Position numbers and translations under genes: made by a program
Source of the DNA: Calidihabitans tengchongensis
GTDB lineage: Bacteria > Sysuimicrobiota > Sysuimicrobiia > Sysuimicrobiales > Kaftiobacteriaceae
Assembly: GCA_031459615.1 (NCBI GenBank)
Contig: JAVKIE010000005.1
Coordinates: forward strand, 1 to 64,000
Reading direction: 5' to 3'
Length of the DNA: 64,000 bases
Shown: one piece after another, positions 1 through 8,573 of the stretch
Layout of the letters: every line of letters starts with the position of its first letter
Numbering within the stretch: position 1 is the first letter of the stretch
Notes under the pieces: model-generated
What the model was told of the DNA's origin: nothing
The model's input: the letters and a program-made list of their open reading frames with translations, nothing else
Databases searched by the model: none

Positions 1-715
1 CGTCATCCCGCTCTGCCGGCGGCAGTCCGCCCAGGACCCGGCCGATGGTCCCCTTGCGGGAGGTGCCGATGACCACCGGCCGCCCCAGAGCCCGCAGCTC
101 CCCCAGGCGGCGCAACAGCTCCAGGTTGTGGTCCACCGTCTTGCCAAAACCGAAGCCGGGATCCACCAGGATCCGGGACCTGGCGATCCCCCGGCCGACG
201 GCGAACGTGATCCGCTCCAGCAGAAAGCCCACGATGCCCGACATCAGATCGCGCGGCGCGTCGGCGGGGGGCGGGTACCCGTGCATGAGGACGACGGGGA
301 CCCCCAGCGCGGCCACCACATCCGCCATCGCCGGATCCGCCCGCAGGGCGCTCACATCGTTAACCAGTGCGGCTCCGGCTTCCACCGCCTGCCGGGCCAC
401 CTCCGCCCGCGTGGTGTCCACCGACAGGGGGATCTCCAGCTCCCCCGCCAGCCGGCGGATCACCGGGAGGATCCGCGCCAGCTCCTCCTCCGGCGGCACC
501 GGCGCCGCTCCGGGGCGGGTCGAGACACCCCCCACATCCAGGATGTCGGCGCCGTCGGCGGCCAGGGCCCGCCCTCGGGCGCAGGCGGTTTCGGGATCGG
601 TGACACCGTCTCCGGAAAAGGAGTCCGGGCTGACGTTGAGGACGCCCATGACATATGTCCGGGCGCCCCATGCGAACACCCGCCGGCCGATGCGCAGGGG
701 CGGGACGGGCGCCAT
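1..715 (-). CDS. folP: Dihydropteroate synthase, 3' end beyond the window
   Basis: Dihydropteroate synthase condenses p-aminobenzoate with 6-hydroxymethyl-dihydropterin diphosphate in cytosolic folate synthesis. The minus-strand frame is open from the ATG at 715-713 to the window edge, about 238 codons of a usual 260-280. Visible family motifs are MGVLNVSPDSFSG near residue 23, DVGGVSTRPGA (usually DIGGESTRPGA), SVDTTRAEVA, VNDVSA, VLMHG, DPGFGFGKT and TSRKG near the edge. The start gives a short lead before the first core strand. It lies 14 bases after the stop of the DUF1059 gene on the same strand, so the two may be cotranscribed. Identification is firm; only the C-terminus is missing. Confidence 0.93.
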   Translation of the reverse strand, partial: MAPVPPLRIGRRVFAWGARTYVMGVLNVSPDSFSGDGVTDPETACARGRALAADGADILDVGGVSTRPGAAPVPPEEELARILPVIRRLAGELEIPLSVDTTRAEVARQAVEAGAALVNDVSALRADPAMADVVAALGVPVVLMHGYPPPADAPRDLMSGIVGFLLERITFAVGRGIARSRILVDPGFGFGKTVDHNLELLRRLGELRALGRPVVIGTSRKGTIGRVLGGLPPAERDD

Positions 716-729
716 GAGCCGCAGGCGCG

Positions 730-882
730 TCAGTCTTCCTCGCGCAGTTCGCGGCGGATGCGGTCCGCCGACACCTGCATCCCGTGCTCGCGGGCCAGGT
801 GCTCCTGCACCAGGCGCACCAGCTCGTCCTCGGTGTCGGCCTCGATGCGGTGTCCCAGCGCGCAGGTCCAGCGTCGCGTCAT
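730..882 (-). CDS. DUF1059 family small protein
   Basis: A 50-residue protein beginning MTRRWTCALGHRIEADTED. The acidic helix after the DTEDEL segment and the REHGMQVS motif match DUF1059, a family of small soluble proteins of unknown function. The ATG at 882 is preferred over an upstream start at 954 because GGAGGGGGCGACG sits immediately before it and homologs begin here. Single Cys and His residues near the N-terminus could bind a metal, but that is speculation. It precedes folP by 14 bases on the same strand; no functional link is known. Confidence 0.8.
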   Translation of the reverse strand: MTRRWTCALGHRIEADTEDELVRLVQEHLAREHGMQVSADRIRRELREED

Positions 883-1000
883 CGTCGCCCCCTCCACCCG
901 CTCATCCGTCACCCGGAGAGCCTGCAGTGGGGTTCGACGCGGGCGGGCAGACATCCGCCCGGGCGCACAGGACCTGCGGGCGGGTCCGGGGGCGGGGGTC

Positions 1001-2311
1001 TTACGGCCGGGTGGACGGGGAGCGGGACGCGTCGGCGGCCAGCTCGTCCAGCGCGTGCACCATCAGCTCGGCGGCCTCCGCGTGGGCTCCGTGGCGGACC
1101 AGCAACGGGCCGAACTCCTGGGCCAGTTCCCTCAGCCGCTGGCGCATGTCGCGGGAAGCAAAGCCCACCACCGCCTCCCTCAGCGCCGCCACCGCCGCCG
1201 GCACCTGGTGTGTCGACAGCAGGACCCGGCTCAGGACCACCTTCGCCTCCAGCACCTCCACCGGGTCTCCGGCCTGCTGGGCGGCCTCCAGCGCCCGCCC
1301 GGCCACCTCGTGGGCCTGGGTCAGGTCGCCCACCGCGTGCCAGGCCCGCGCCAGTTCGGTGAGGATGGATGCCCGGTCGGTGGGACGGTGGAGCCGGTCG
1401 GCCACCCGCAGGGCCTGCTCCAGGTGGCGCAGGGCCTCGCGGGGGTGACCGTCTTCCAGGAACGCGCGCCCCAGGTTCTGGGTGACCCGCATGAGGTTTT
1501 CCAGGTCCTCGGCGGCCTCGAAGGCATCCCGGGCATCCAGCAGGCAGCGACGGGCTTCGTCGTACTTGCGGAGGTTGCGCAGGACTGCCCCCAGCCCCCA
1601 CAGGGCCTTTCCCCGCAGCCGGAGGTCGCGGGAGGCCACGTAGGAGGACGCCGCCTCCTCGTACCGGCGGCGCGCGTCTTCCAGACGCCCCAGGTAGGTG
1701 AGGACCGTGCCCAGAGAGATCAGCGTGTCCACCCGGGCCGGATCGCGTCCGGCGCGCGCGGCCCGCAGGGTCTCCAGCGCCTGCTCCAGCAGCCGGCGGG
1801 AGTCCGCGAAATTGCGCCGGCGCAGCTGGACCAGCCCCATCAGGCTCAGCACGCGGCCCAGCCGCCACCGGTCCCCGGCCTGCTCCATCGCCGGCCGGGC
1901 GTCTTCCAGGGCCGTCCAGGCGGCGTCGTAGTCCCGGCGGGCCACGGCCTGCTCGGCGCGGAGAACGCGGATCTCCCGGTCCACCTCGGCCAGCCCGTGC
2001 CTGTCGGCGAGAAACGCGGCCATCTGCAGGTACCGGTCGGCTTCTCCCAGATCGCCCCGGTCGCTGGCACCGCGAGCCAGGATCAGCAGCCCGTGGGCCG
2101 CCATGTCGGCGGGGTTACCCTCCCCCGCCAGCAGGGCGTCCACCGATGTCCCCAGCCGGCGCGCCAGCACGGCCAGGCTGTCCAGAGAGGGCTTGGCCCG
2201 GTCGCGCTCCACCAGGCTGATGAACCCCTTGGTGAACTCCCGGCCGGCCAGCTGGGCCTGGGTGAGGCCCCGCGACTCCCGCAGTTCCCTGATCCGCTGC
2301 CCGAGAGACAT
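1001..2311 (-). CDS. HTH (XRE)-TPR transcriptional regulator
   Basis: A 436-residue cytosolic regulator. Residues about 6-62 form a Cro/C1-type helix-turn-helix (QRIRELRESRGLTQAQLA, then FISLVERDRAKPS and ALLAG). The rest is a run of about eight tetratricopeptide repeats with typical A/G/Y/A spacing, for example LGAVLRNLRKYDEARRCL and LGRAFLEDGHPREALRHL. HTH plus TPR is the layout of the RRNPP family (PlcR, PrgX, Rgg, NprR), whose TPR groove binds an imported peptide. A 43-residue exported peptide lies just upstream on the same strand, which fits that role. Many HTH-TPR proteins have no peptide ligand, so the family is clear but the ligand is inferred. Confidence 0.88.
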   Translation of the reverse strand: MSLGQRIRELRESRGLTQAQLAGREFTKGFISLVERDRAKPSLDSLAVLARRLGTSVDALLAGEGNPADMAAHGLLILARGASDRGDLGEADRYLQMAAFLADRHGLAEVDREIRVLRAEQAVARRDYDAAWTALEDARPAMEQAGDRWRLGRVLSLMGLVQLRRRNFADSRRLLEQALETLRAARAGRDPARVDTLISLGTVLTYLGRLEDARRRYEEAASSYVASRDLRLRGKALWGLGAVLRNLRKYDEARRCLLDARDAFEAAEDLENLMRVTQNLGRAFLEDGHPREALRHLEQALRVADRLHRPTDRASILTELARAWHAVGDLTQAHEVAGRALEAAQQAGDPVEVLEAKVVLSRVLLSTHQVPAAVAALREAVVGFASRDMRQRLRELAQEFGPLLVRHGAHAEAAELMVHALDELAADASRSPSTRP

Positions 2312-2461
2312 CGGTCACCTCCACAGCAGCCGCGGCGGGCACACGCCGTGCCGGGCGCGCTGACGGTTTTTGGCCAACGATGGGAAAAAGATACCATTTC
2401 TGTACTGCCCCAGCAAGCGGCGTGCCAGGCCGGAGAAGGGGGGTGCCGGGCCTGCTAGCTG

Positions 2462-2593
2462 CTAGTTGCCGTTGGGCAGGTTCTCGCCGGCCACGGTCAC
2501 CGGCGCGAGGTAGTGGCTTACCGCCGACACGGCGGCGGATCCAGCCAGAGCCAGAAGGACAACGACCGCGATGGTTCCCAGCGTCTTGCGCAT
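2462..2593 (-). CDS. Small exported peptide, candidate signalling pro-peptide
   Basis: A 43-residue ORF starting MRKTLGTIAVVVLLALAG: two basic residues, a hydrophobic core of about 15 residues and small residues (AAVSA) suited to signal peptidase cleavage. This would leave a short tail ending ENLPNGN. The start at 2593 has a strong ribosome site, GGGAGGGGAGACC, directly upstream; the frame also opens at 2671 but without such a site. It lies 150 bases upstream of the HTH-TPR regulator on the same strand. I recognise no family. Size, export signal and neighbour fit an RRNPP-type peptide precursor; a small membrane peptide is the alternative. Confidence 0.6.
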   Translation of the reverse strand: MRKTLGTIAVVVLLALAGSAAVSAVSHYLAPVTVAGENLPNGN

Positions 2594-3019
2594 GGTCTCC
2601 CCTCCCGTGGGTGTCCTGGAGTGCACCCCCGCCCCTCCGGCCTCGCCGTCAGGGTTGGGCGAGATGGTCATGTATTCCTTGTATTAATCAGGAAAGCGGA
2701 GAAATTTTCGTGTTGCTCAATAGCAGACGATGGGCGCCCTCCCCCCCCCGGGACTCCCAGGTGTGGGTGCGGACCGGTGGAGCCCCGGCGGGGCCCGGAG
2801 ACGGTGAGGGTCTGGACTGTGCCTTCGGGCAGAGGGTCCTGCGGTCAGGCGAGTTCCCGGGACGGCCTTTCAGACCGTGGTCGGCGACGAGAGCACCCTT
2901 CGTCCGGTCCATCCCGGGGTTCGGGGAGTTTGCGCTTGATCGAGATCCCCTTCCCCCAGCGGGCGGTGTACCTCAGGGAGCGCGAGGCGGGAACAGACCC
3001 CCGGTGAGGGCGCCCGAGG
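2594..3019. other. Intergenic stretch upstream of the exported-peptide gene
   Basis: No convincing gene. The frames open here are short, proline- and arginine-rich and lack ribosome sites. The patch at about 2665-2725 is clearly more AT-rich than its surroundings (TGATTAATACAAGG on the minus strand) and is the likely promoter zone of the peptide gene. No hairpin terminator was seen between it and the end of sgcX at 3020. Confidence 0.4.
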
Positions 3020-4102
3020 TCATCCGCGCGACAGGCGCAGATCGGGAGTCAGAGCCTCCACCAGGGAGAGCACCAGGCTCACCGCCACCCGGACATCGGA
3101 CAGGGAGCAGGTTTCCACCGGCGAGTGGGTGTATCGAGTAGGGATACCGATATCGAGGCTCGGTATTCCTCGCCCCTCCAGCTGGGCGTAGGACGCCTCC
3201 GTCAGGCCACCGAAGAACACGTGACGCTGCACGGGGAGAGCTCGGGCGCGGGCCACACTTTCGACGAACCGCACCACCTGGGGGGAAGGAATCAGTCCGT
3301 TGAGGGTCCCCCGCCCGTGGAAGCTGTACACCCCCAGGCTGGGTCCGGCCCCAAGCCGGACATCTCCCGTGTGTTGCGTATCCGGCGTGTCCGCGGTGGG
3401 GACGATATCCAGACACAGCACCACATCGGGCTGAACCGCCCGGATGGCCGGCAAGATTCCCCGGATGTTGAACTCCTCCTGTACGCTTGCAATCAGTGTC
3501 CAGCCGGCTCCTCCCGCCACCTGCGCCCCGACTTCGGCGAGAGCCAGCAGAATGGCGCAACCGACCCGGTCGTCTATGGCCTTCGAATGCACGACGTCGC
3601 CGTTGGTGTGGAACGCCGGCGACCACACCGCAGGAGTTCCCACCCGAATTCCGGCATCCACGGCCTCCGCGAGGCTGGACGCACCGATGTCCACAAAGAT
3701 CTCGCTGACCGGCACGACCCGGTATTTCTCATGGTCTTCGGTCAGGTGGTGGGCCTTGGTGGCGATGACCCCCTCGACGTGCCCCTTTTCCCCCAGAAGC
3801 AGGATCCGCTGGCCCGCCATGGTCTTTTCGGGAATGCCTCCCAGGCGCTGCACACGCAGGAACCCAGTGGTTTCGATCTTTCTGACCACGAACCCGACCT
3901 CGTCCATGTGCGCCGTCACCGCCAGATGGGGGTATCCGGCGTCGGCCGGACGCACCTGTACCACCACGTTGCCCAGGCTATCCACCTGCGGGCGAAGCCC
4001 TGCGGCGGTAAACCCGTCCCTCATGCGGGCGATCATGGCCTCCTCGCGGCCGCTGGGGGATGGAATCGCCGTGAGATCTTCCAGAAGGCCTCGGAGATCC
4101 AT
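3020..4102 (-). CDS. sgcX: M42 family metallo-aminopeptidase-like protein (SgcX/FrvX type)
   Basis: A 360-residue M42 dinuclear metallopeptidase. Metal and catalytic motifs are visible: AHMDEVGF (His, Asp), KAIDDRVG (bridging Asp), VQEEFNIRG (Glu-Glu), CLDIVPT (Asp) and PTRYTHSPVE (C-terminal His). E. coli SgcX and FrvX belong to this family and are encoded in PTS operons; whether they cut peptides or a sugar derivative is not established. The ATG at 4102 is chosen, with GGTGGG about 10 bases upstream; a GTG at 4117 would overlap the end of sgcA. It is the last gene of the sgc-type operon. Confidence 0.9.
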   Translation of the reverse strand: MDLRGLLEDLTAIPSPSGREEAMIARMRDGFTAAGLRPQVDSLGNVVVQVRPADAGYPHLAVTAHMDEVGFVVRKIETTGFLRVQRLGGIPEKTMAGQRILLLGEKGHVEGVIATKAHHLTEDHEKYRVVPVSEIFVDIGASSLAEAVDAGIRVGTPAVWSPAFHTNGDVVHSKAIDDRVGCAILLALAEVGAQVAGGAGWTLIASVQEEFNIRGILPAIRAVQPDVVLCLDIVPTADTPDTQHTGDVRLGAGPSLGVYSFHGRGTLNGLIPSPQVVRFVESVARARALPVQRHVFFGGLTEASYAQLEGRGIPSLDIGIPTRYTHSPVETCSLSDVRVAVSLVLSLVEALTPDLRLSRG

Positions 4103-4109
4103 GGGGTGG

Positions 4110-4592
4110 TTACCCACCGGTATTGACGGTCGTCGCTCTCAACATCTCCGCCAGCACCCGGCGCGCCTGGGCGGGTGTCGCCGCCTCCTGAAGCCGGATG
4201 AGCCGGTCGTGATCCCGCATGGCGGTGACCAGATCACGCAGGACGGCGGTCACCTCGGTCTTCTCCCGGATCGCCAGGAGGAAGATGACGCGGACGTCCA
4301 ACTCCCGCATCGGGTTGCCCATCTCTCGAAAGGTCACCGGCGACCTGCAGACTCCCACAGCGACAGCACTGCGGCGCACGTGGTTGGGGTCGGCGTGAGG
4401 CAACGCCACCGGAGGGTCCGTGGGCAGTCCGGTAGGGAAGGTTGCCTCCCGACGGAGAACATCGACCACGTACTCAGGATCGACATCTCCCGCGCCCACC
4501 AGAACGTCCCCAAGCTGGCGCAGCGCATCGGCGGCGGAAGCTGCCTGGATGCCCACCACGACCCGCACCGGAACATGTTCTAAAGCCGTCAC
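4110..4592 (-). CDS. sgcA: PTS sugar transporter subunit IIA (fructose/mannitol-type fold)
   Basis: A 160-residue cytosolic IIA protein that would pass phosphate from HPr to the IIB subunit. The active-site histidine lies in VALPHADPNHV, matching the ALPH motif of the PTS_EIIA_2 family (FruA, MtlA, GatA, SgcA). The GTG start at 4592 has GGAGGGG upstream and overlaps the stop of the epimerase gene by 4 bases (GTGA), so the two are translationally coupled. Together with the neighbouring IIB and IIC genes it makes a complete galactitol/SGC-type Enzyme II. No HPr or Enzyme I gene lies in the window. Confidence 0.9.
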   Translation of the reverse strand: MTALEHVPVRVVVGIQAASAADALRQLGDVLVGAGDVDPEYVVDVLRREATFPTGLPTDPPVALPHADPNHVRRSAVAVGVCRSPVTFREMGNPMRELDVRVIFLLAIREKTEVTAVLRDLVTAMRDHDRLIRLQEAATPAQARRVLAEMLRATTVNTGG

Positions 4593-5221
4593 GGTCCCCT
4601 CCTGCGGAGCGCGGCAATCGCCTCGGCCACCCGATCTACTCCCTGTCCGAAGATGGCCCGTCCCGCCACGACCGCAGTCGCTCCGGCGCATTCCACCAGG
4701 GGCATGACCTGCGGCGTGACCCCGCCGTCCACCTCCACACCGACCCCCCACGCACGCAACCGGCGCACCTTGTCCAGCGCTTGTACCTTGAACTCCCCGT
4801 CCTCGAGTCCCGCCGACAGGACCGTGACCAGATGCACCTGCCCGACCAGGGGCTCCAGCAGTTCCACCGGGCTCCCGGGGAGGAGGGCCAGGCCCGTGTC
4901 TACCCCGAGGCTGCGGATCCGCTCTAGCGTGCATCTGATATCATCCGGGCCTTCCACATGGACGATCAGGCGATCGGGACGGGCGCTGGCAATCATCTCC
5001 ACCCAGCGGTCCGGGCGCACGGTCTGCAGGTGCACCTCGAGGGGCAGCCGCGTCGCCCGCCGGATTCCCGACACCACCCGGGGCCCCACCGTGAACGTGG
5101 GGACGAAGACTCCGTCCTCGATGTCCAGGTGGATCCAGTCGGCGCCTCCGGCCTGCGCGGCCTCCGCCATCTCAGCCAGGCGGGAGAGGTCGCCGGAAGT
5201 GATGGAGGCCGCAATCCACAT
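4589..5221 (-). CDS. sgcE: Ribulose-phosphate 3-epimerase family protein (SgcE type)
   Basis: A 210-residue TIM-barrel epimerase family protein. Expected features are the metal-site strand WIHLDIEDG (usually H-D-x-MDG), VHLQT, the late EVDGGVTP strand carrying the catalytic Asp, and the phosphate-binding AGRAIFG loop. Canonical Rpe interconverts ribulose- and xylulose-5-phosphate; SgcE-like members in PTS operons probably act on the phosphosugar imported by the operon. The ATG at 5221 is where homology begins, although no strong ribosome site is seen. It sits between the IIC gene and the coupled IIA gene. Confidence 0.9.
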   Translation of the reverse strand: MWIAASITSGDLSRLAEMAEAAQAGGADWIHLDIEDGVFVPTFTVGPRVVSGIRRATRLPLEVHLQTVRPDRWVEMIASARPDRLIVHVEGPDDIRCTLERIRSLGVDTGLALLPGSPVELLEPLVGQVHLVTVLSAGLEDGEFKVQALDKVRRLRAWGVGVEVDGGVTPQVMPLVECAGATAVVAGRAIFGQGVDRVAEAIAALRRRGP

Positions 5222-5268
5222 GGGGTGAAAGCGCGGGCGGCCGCCGCAAACGGCCCGCCCGCGCCTCC

Positions 5269-6621
5269 TTACTTGGATCCCGTGGCGGGTACGACCTCCG
5301 CCCGCGCCCGGTACGTCCACATAAGCACCAGAGCGGCCACCAGCAACACCAGGAGCCCGACCCACGACGCCAGCCGCGCCGCCACCGTGGCCAGCCACGC
5401 AAAGAGGTTCCCCCCGGACAGTGCCGTAATCTCCGCCGCGCCCCGGGCGGCCTCCGGCAGCGTGTACCCGATGTTCCTGGCCGTTGCGGTCAGGATCGGC
5501 GCAAAGGCCGTGGTGAGGTACAGGACAATGACGAAAATGCCCACCCCGATCAGGTAGGTGCGCACCAGGTTCCCCCGGGTCAGCGGTGTGGCATAGGCGA
5601 CGAAGAACGCTGTCGCCGCCAGGTCGGCAAAGGGCAGCGTCTTGTTCCCCGGGAGGATCGCCGCCAGGACCAACACCGTCGGGATCAGCAGAATGCCGGC
5701 CGCCACCGTGATGGGATGGCCAATGAGGATGGCTGAATCCAGACCGATGTGCACTTCACGGCCCGCAAACCGCGCCCGCATGTATGCCCGCGCAGCCTCA
5801 CTGAAGGGCACCAGCCCTTCCATGAAGATGCCGATGATCCTCGGCAGGAGGAGCATGACGGCCGCCAGGTCAACCGAAAGCCGCAGTGTTCGGGTGAAAT
5901 CATAACCCGCCAGGATGCCCATAAGGACGCCCAGAATGGCGCCCAGGAGGAGCGGGTCCCCGATGATGCCCAGCCGCTTCTGGATCGCTTCGGGGTCTGC
6001 CTTTACATCGCGCACCCATGGGATCCAGTCAATGATCCGGTTGAGCACCAGCACCACAGGGACGGTCGTCACGGCAAACCCCTGCGGGATCGACACCCCC
6101 GGCAGTCCGAAGAACTCTTGCACCCTTCGGGCTGTTGCGTCCGCGATGACCAGGGCCAGCGTGGCGTGGAAGAGGGCGCCGAGAACGCCGTAGAACACGT
6201 TCCCGGTGATTCCCACCACCAGAGAGCCGGTAAAGGCATAGTGCCAGAAATTCCAGATATCCACGTTGAGGGTCCTCGTCCCCCTCGCAGCCAGGAGAAT
6301 CACGTTCCAGGCAAACGCCACCGGCACGATGATAGCCCCCACGGTGGTGCCAAAGGCGATGGCTGCCGCCACCGGCCACCCCACGTCCATGGCGGTCAGC
6401 TGAATGCCCGTCCGTTTGATGAGTGCCTCCGTGGCGGGCGCCAGGGCGTTGATCAGAAGGGTGATGACGAGCCCCAGCCCCACGAAGCCCACGCCGATGG
6501 TGAGACCCGACCGTAGCGCCCGGCCGGGCCGATCCCGGAAGACCAGTCCCAGTACGAAGATGATGATGGGCAGCAGGACCGTGGAGCCCAGCCCGGTGAG
6601 GAACTTGACGACGGCCTCCAT
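5269..6621 (-). CDS. sgcC: PTS galactitol-family transporter subunit IIC
   Basis: A 450-residue integral membrane permease with about eleven hydrophobic segments, the first being STVLLPIIIFVLGLVF. Conserved EIIC-Gat stretches include GWPVAAAIAFGTTVGAI near residue 80, VFYGVLGALFHA, the cytosolic loop with LPGVSIPQGFA, and MEGLVPFSEAARAY. It would carry a polyol or sugar across the membrane while IIB phosphorylates it. The gene starts 1 base after the IIB stop, so the two are read as one unit. GatC and SgcC are the closest named relatives; substrate cannot be read from sequence. Confidence 0.92.
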   Translation of the reverse strand: MEAVVKFLTGLGSTVLLPIIIFVLGLVFRDRPGRALRSGLTIGVGFVGLGLVITLLINALAPATEALIKRTGIQLTAMDVGWPVAAAIAFGTTVGAIIVPVAFAWNVILLAARGTRTLNVDIWNFWHYAFTGSLVVGITGNVFYGVLGALFHATLALVIADATARRVQEFFGLPGVSIPQGFAVTTVPVVLVLNRIIDWIPWVRDVKADPEAIQKRLGIIGDPLLLGAILGVLMGILAGYDFTRTLRLSVDLAAVMLLLPRIIGIFMEGLVPFSEAARAYMRARFAGREVHIGLDSAILIGHPITVAAGILLIPTVLVLAAILPGNKTLPFADLAATAFFVAYATPLTRGNLVRTYLIGVGIFVIVLYLTTAFAPILTATARNIGYTLPEAARGAAEITALSGGNLFAWLATVAARLASWVGLLVLLVAALVLMWTYRARAEVVPATGSK

Positions 6622-6622
6622 A

Positions 6623-6922
6623 TCAACCCCCCTCCCCCTGTGTAAGGTATCGGACTACCTGCTGCTCCGCCTGCTCTTCCCCGATCCCGCTCAAGAAGGG
6701 AATGCCGCTGACCACCGGGACCGCCAGGGGATACGCCACCTGCGTCGTCGCCACCACCAGGTCGACGGAACCCGCATACGCTGGCACTTCCTGCACCCGG
6801 GCCTGGATGATCTCCACATCAATTCCGTGCTGCCGGGCGATCTCGCGCACCCGAGCTGCCACGTGGGTGGACGTGGCAATGGCCGTACCGCAGACGATGA
6901 GCACCCGTTTCCGACCTGCCAT
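6623..6922 (-). CDS. sgcB: PTS galactitol-family subunit IIB
   Basis: A 99-residue cytosolic IIB protein of the GatB/SgcB type. The phosphorylated cysteine is in the P-loop-like turn RVLIVCGTAIATST near residue 11, at the end of the first strand as in the family. The start at 6922 (MAGRKRVLIV) is preferred over 6940, whose upstream region shows no ribosome site. It follows the BtpA-like gene by 49 bases and touches the IIC gene. It should take phosphate from the IIA histidine and hand it to the substrate in IIC. Confidence 0.9.
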   Translation of the reverse strand: MAGRKRVLIVCGTAIATSTHVAARVREIARQHGIDVEIIQARVQEVPAYAGSVDLVVATTQVAYPLAVPVVSGIPFLSGIGEEQAEQQVVRYLTQGEGG

Positions 6923-6971
6923 TACCTCGCACGCCCCCATGGGATAATGATGCCGGAAACGGCCCGCTTCC

Positions 6972-7787
6972 TCACGACGTCGACCTCCGTGCCCGCCGGG
7001 CTCTTTCCATGAACGCCGCCGCCCTCCGGGCGTCCACCGGATTCCAGGTCACGCCGTCCTTCTTCAGAGACGTCCCCACGATGCACCCATCCACCACCCG
7101 CAGGACATCCTCCACGTTGTCGTGGGTCACGCCCGTATTGGCCAGCACCGGCACGTCGGGTAGGGCCTGTTTCACCGCCGCCAGGAGCTCCAGAGGAGCG
7201 GGTTCGCCGGTCATCGGCCCCGAGACGAGAACCGCGTCGGCCAGGCTGCTGAAGACCGCACTCCGGGCGCGGTCGACAACCGAGCGGGCGTCCAGCGGCG
7301 AGGCGAACTCCGCCGACACGTTGAACATCAGGAAGAGATCCTGCCTGCCGTACAGCCGGCGCTCCCGCAACGCCCGGGCGGCCTGCCGCGACCACAGCCC
7401 CATGTCGGAGGCGTACAGGCCCGTGAAGATCTCCCGGGCAAACGCCGCTCCGGTGGCCGCCGCCAGCGCTACTGTCGCGGACGGGTCCCACAACACGTCC
7501 ACGCCGAAGGGGACGCTGATGTCAGCTCGCAGCCGTCCGATCACGTAGGCCATGGCGGCCACCGAGGCCGTGCTGACCTCCAGCTCGTACGGACGGTCGC
7601 TTTCGTTGCCGAACATGACCGCGTCTACCCCGGCCTCCTGCAGAGCCAGCAGATCGGCCCGCGCCCGCGCCACCAGGCCCTCCATTCCCTGCTCCTCGTC
7701 ATAGAGTGGCGCACCCGGCAGAGCGCCCAGGTGGACCATGGCGATGACAGGACGGTCGGTCCGGAAGAGAGCGCGAAATCTCTCCAC
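6972..7787 (-). CDS. sgcQ: BtpA/SgcQ family protein
   Basis: A 271-residue TIM-barrel-like protein of the BtpA family. Diagnostic parts are AMVHLGALPGAPLYDE at the N-terminus, DAVMFGNESDRPYEL, GVDVLWDPSATVALAAA, GPMTGEPA and VLANTGVTHDNVEDVL, ending in the phosphate-site-like DGCIVGTSLKKDG. Cyanobacterial BtpA helps stabilise photosystem I, but the E. coli paralog SgcQ lies in the sgc operon, which is the setting here. The C-terminal barrel motif suggests a phosphosugar enzyme; its reaction is unknown. It starts 2 bases after sgcR and shares its transcript. Confidence 0.9.
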   Translation of the reverse strand: MERFRALFRTDRPVIAMVHLGALPGAPLYDEEQGMEGLVARARADLLALQEAGVDAVMFGNESDRPYELEVSTASVAAMAYVIGRLRADISVPFGVDVLWDPSATVALAAATGAAFAREIFTGLYASDMGLWSRQAARALRERRLYGRQDLFLMFNVSAEFASPLDARSVVDRARSAVFSSLADAVLVSGPMTGEPAPLELLAAVKQALPDVPVLANTGVTHDNVEDVLRVVDGCIVGTSLKKDGVTWNPVDARRAAAFMERARRARRSTS

Positions 7788-7789
7788 GG

Positions 7790-8560
7790 CTACACCACGT
7801 ACACCTGAGGTACCCGCTCGGCCAGTTCCCGCTGGAAGTCGCCGACGCCCGAGTCAGTGACGACCGCCGCCAGCTCTTCCAGACGGCAGACCAGGGCCAT
7901 GGCTTTGCGGCCGAACTTGGTGTGGTCCGCCACCAGAACGGTCTGCCGAGCGGCCTTCATCGCCAGCCGCTTGATCTCCGCTTCCTCGACCGTGCTGTTG
8001 GTCACCCCGTCCAGGTCCACGGCGTCGGCACCGAGAAAGAATACATCCGCGTGAATGTGCTCCAGTTCCCTCTCCGCCCACGGCCCGACCAAGCTGAACA
8101 GACCGTTCCGGACCCGTCCACCCGGCACCCACACCTCAGGACCCTCCTGCTCGCTGACGGCCAGCGCGGTGGGCAGATCCAGGCACACGACGATGAGTCG
8201 GCGTCCGATCAGCCGTCTCGCAACCGACAGTGCCGTTGTCCCGGAGTCCACGATAACCGTCGATCCTTCAGTGACCAGTTCGGTCGCCCGGGCGGCGATC
8301 CGCTCCTTTTCGGGGACCATCCTCTCGGACTTGAGCGCGTAGGGGGGCTCTCGTCCGGTTCCCATCCGCACCGGCAGTGCTCCGCCGTGGGTCCGCTCCA
8401 CAAGGCCACGCCGGGCCAGGTGCTCCAGGTCGCGCCGAACGGTGGCGACGGATACACCCAGGGCGCGCGCGAGCTGGCTGGTCCGCAGCCCCCCGCTGGC
8501 TTCCAGCATCCGCACGATCCGCTGGTGGCGTTTCGCTGACAACGTCCCGGAATGCCGCAA
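7790..8560 (-). CDS. sgcR: DeoR family transcriptional repressor (SgcR type)
   Basis: A 256-residue DeoR-family regulator, first gene of the operon. The N-terminal winged helix (RIVRMLEASGGLRTSQLA, VSVATVRRDLEHL) is followed by the sugar-phosphate isomerase-like sensor with DSGTTALSVARRL, FFLGADAVDLDGVTN and ADHTKFGRKA. The start is a TTG at 8560 with GAGGGG 5-6 bases upstream; no better ATG or GTG fits the HTH. The AT-rich repeat at 8574-8603 upstream is a probable self-operator. DeoR members usually release DNA on binding a phosphorylated sugar, which would induce the PTS genes behind it. Confidence 0.92.
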   Translation of the reverse strand: MRHSGTLSAKRHQRIVRMLEASGGLRTSQLARALGVSVATVRRDLEHLARRGLVERTHGGALPVRMGTGREPPYALKSERMVPEKERIAARATELVTEGSTVIVDSGTTALSVARRLIGRRLIVVCLDLPTALAVSEQEGPEVWVPGGRVRNGLFSLVGPWAERELEHIHADVFFLGADAVDLDGVTNSTVEEAEIKRLAMKAARQTVLVADHTKFGRKAMALVCRLEELAAVVTDSGVGDFQRELAERVPQVYVV

Positions 8561-8573
8561 TCTGACCCCTCAT

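Noticed and set aside
128..2458. Plus-strand 776-codon ORF across folP and the HTH-TPR gene
   Set aside because: Low-complexity, Gly/Arg/Pro/His-rich antisense text without domains.
2688..2912. Minus-strand ORF of 74 codons upstream of the exported peptide
   Set aside because: No ribosome site, biased composition, and it would lie across the probable promoter.
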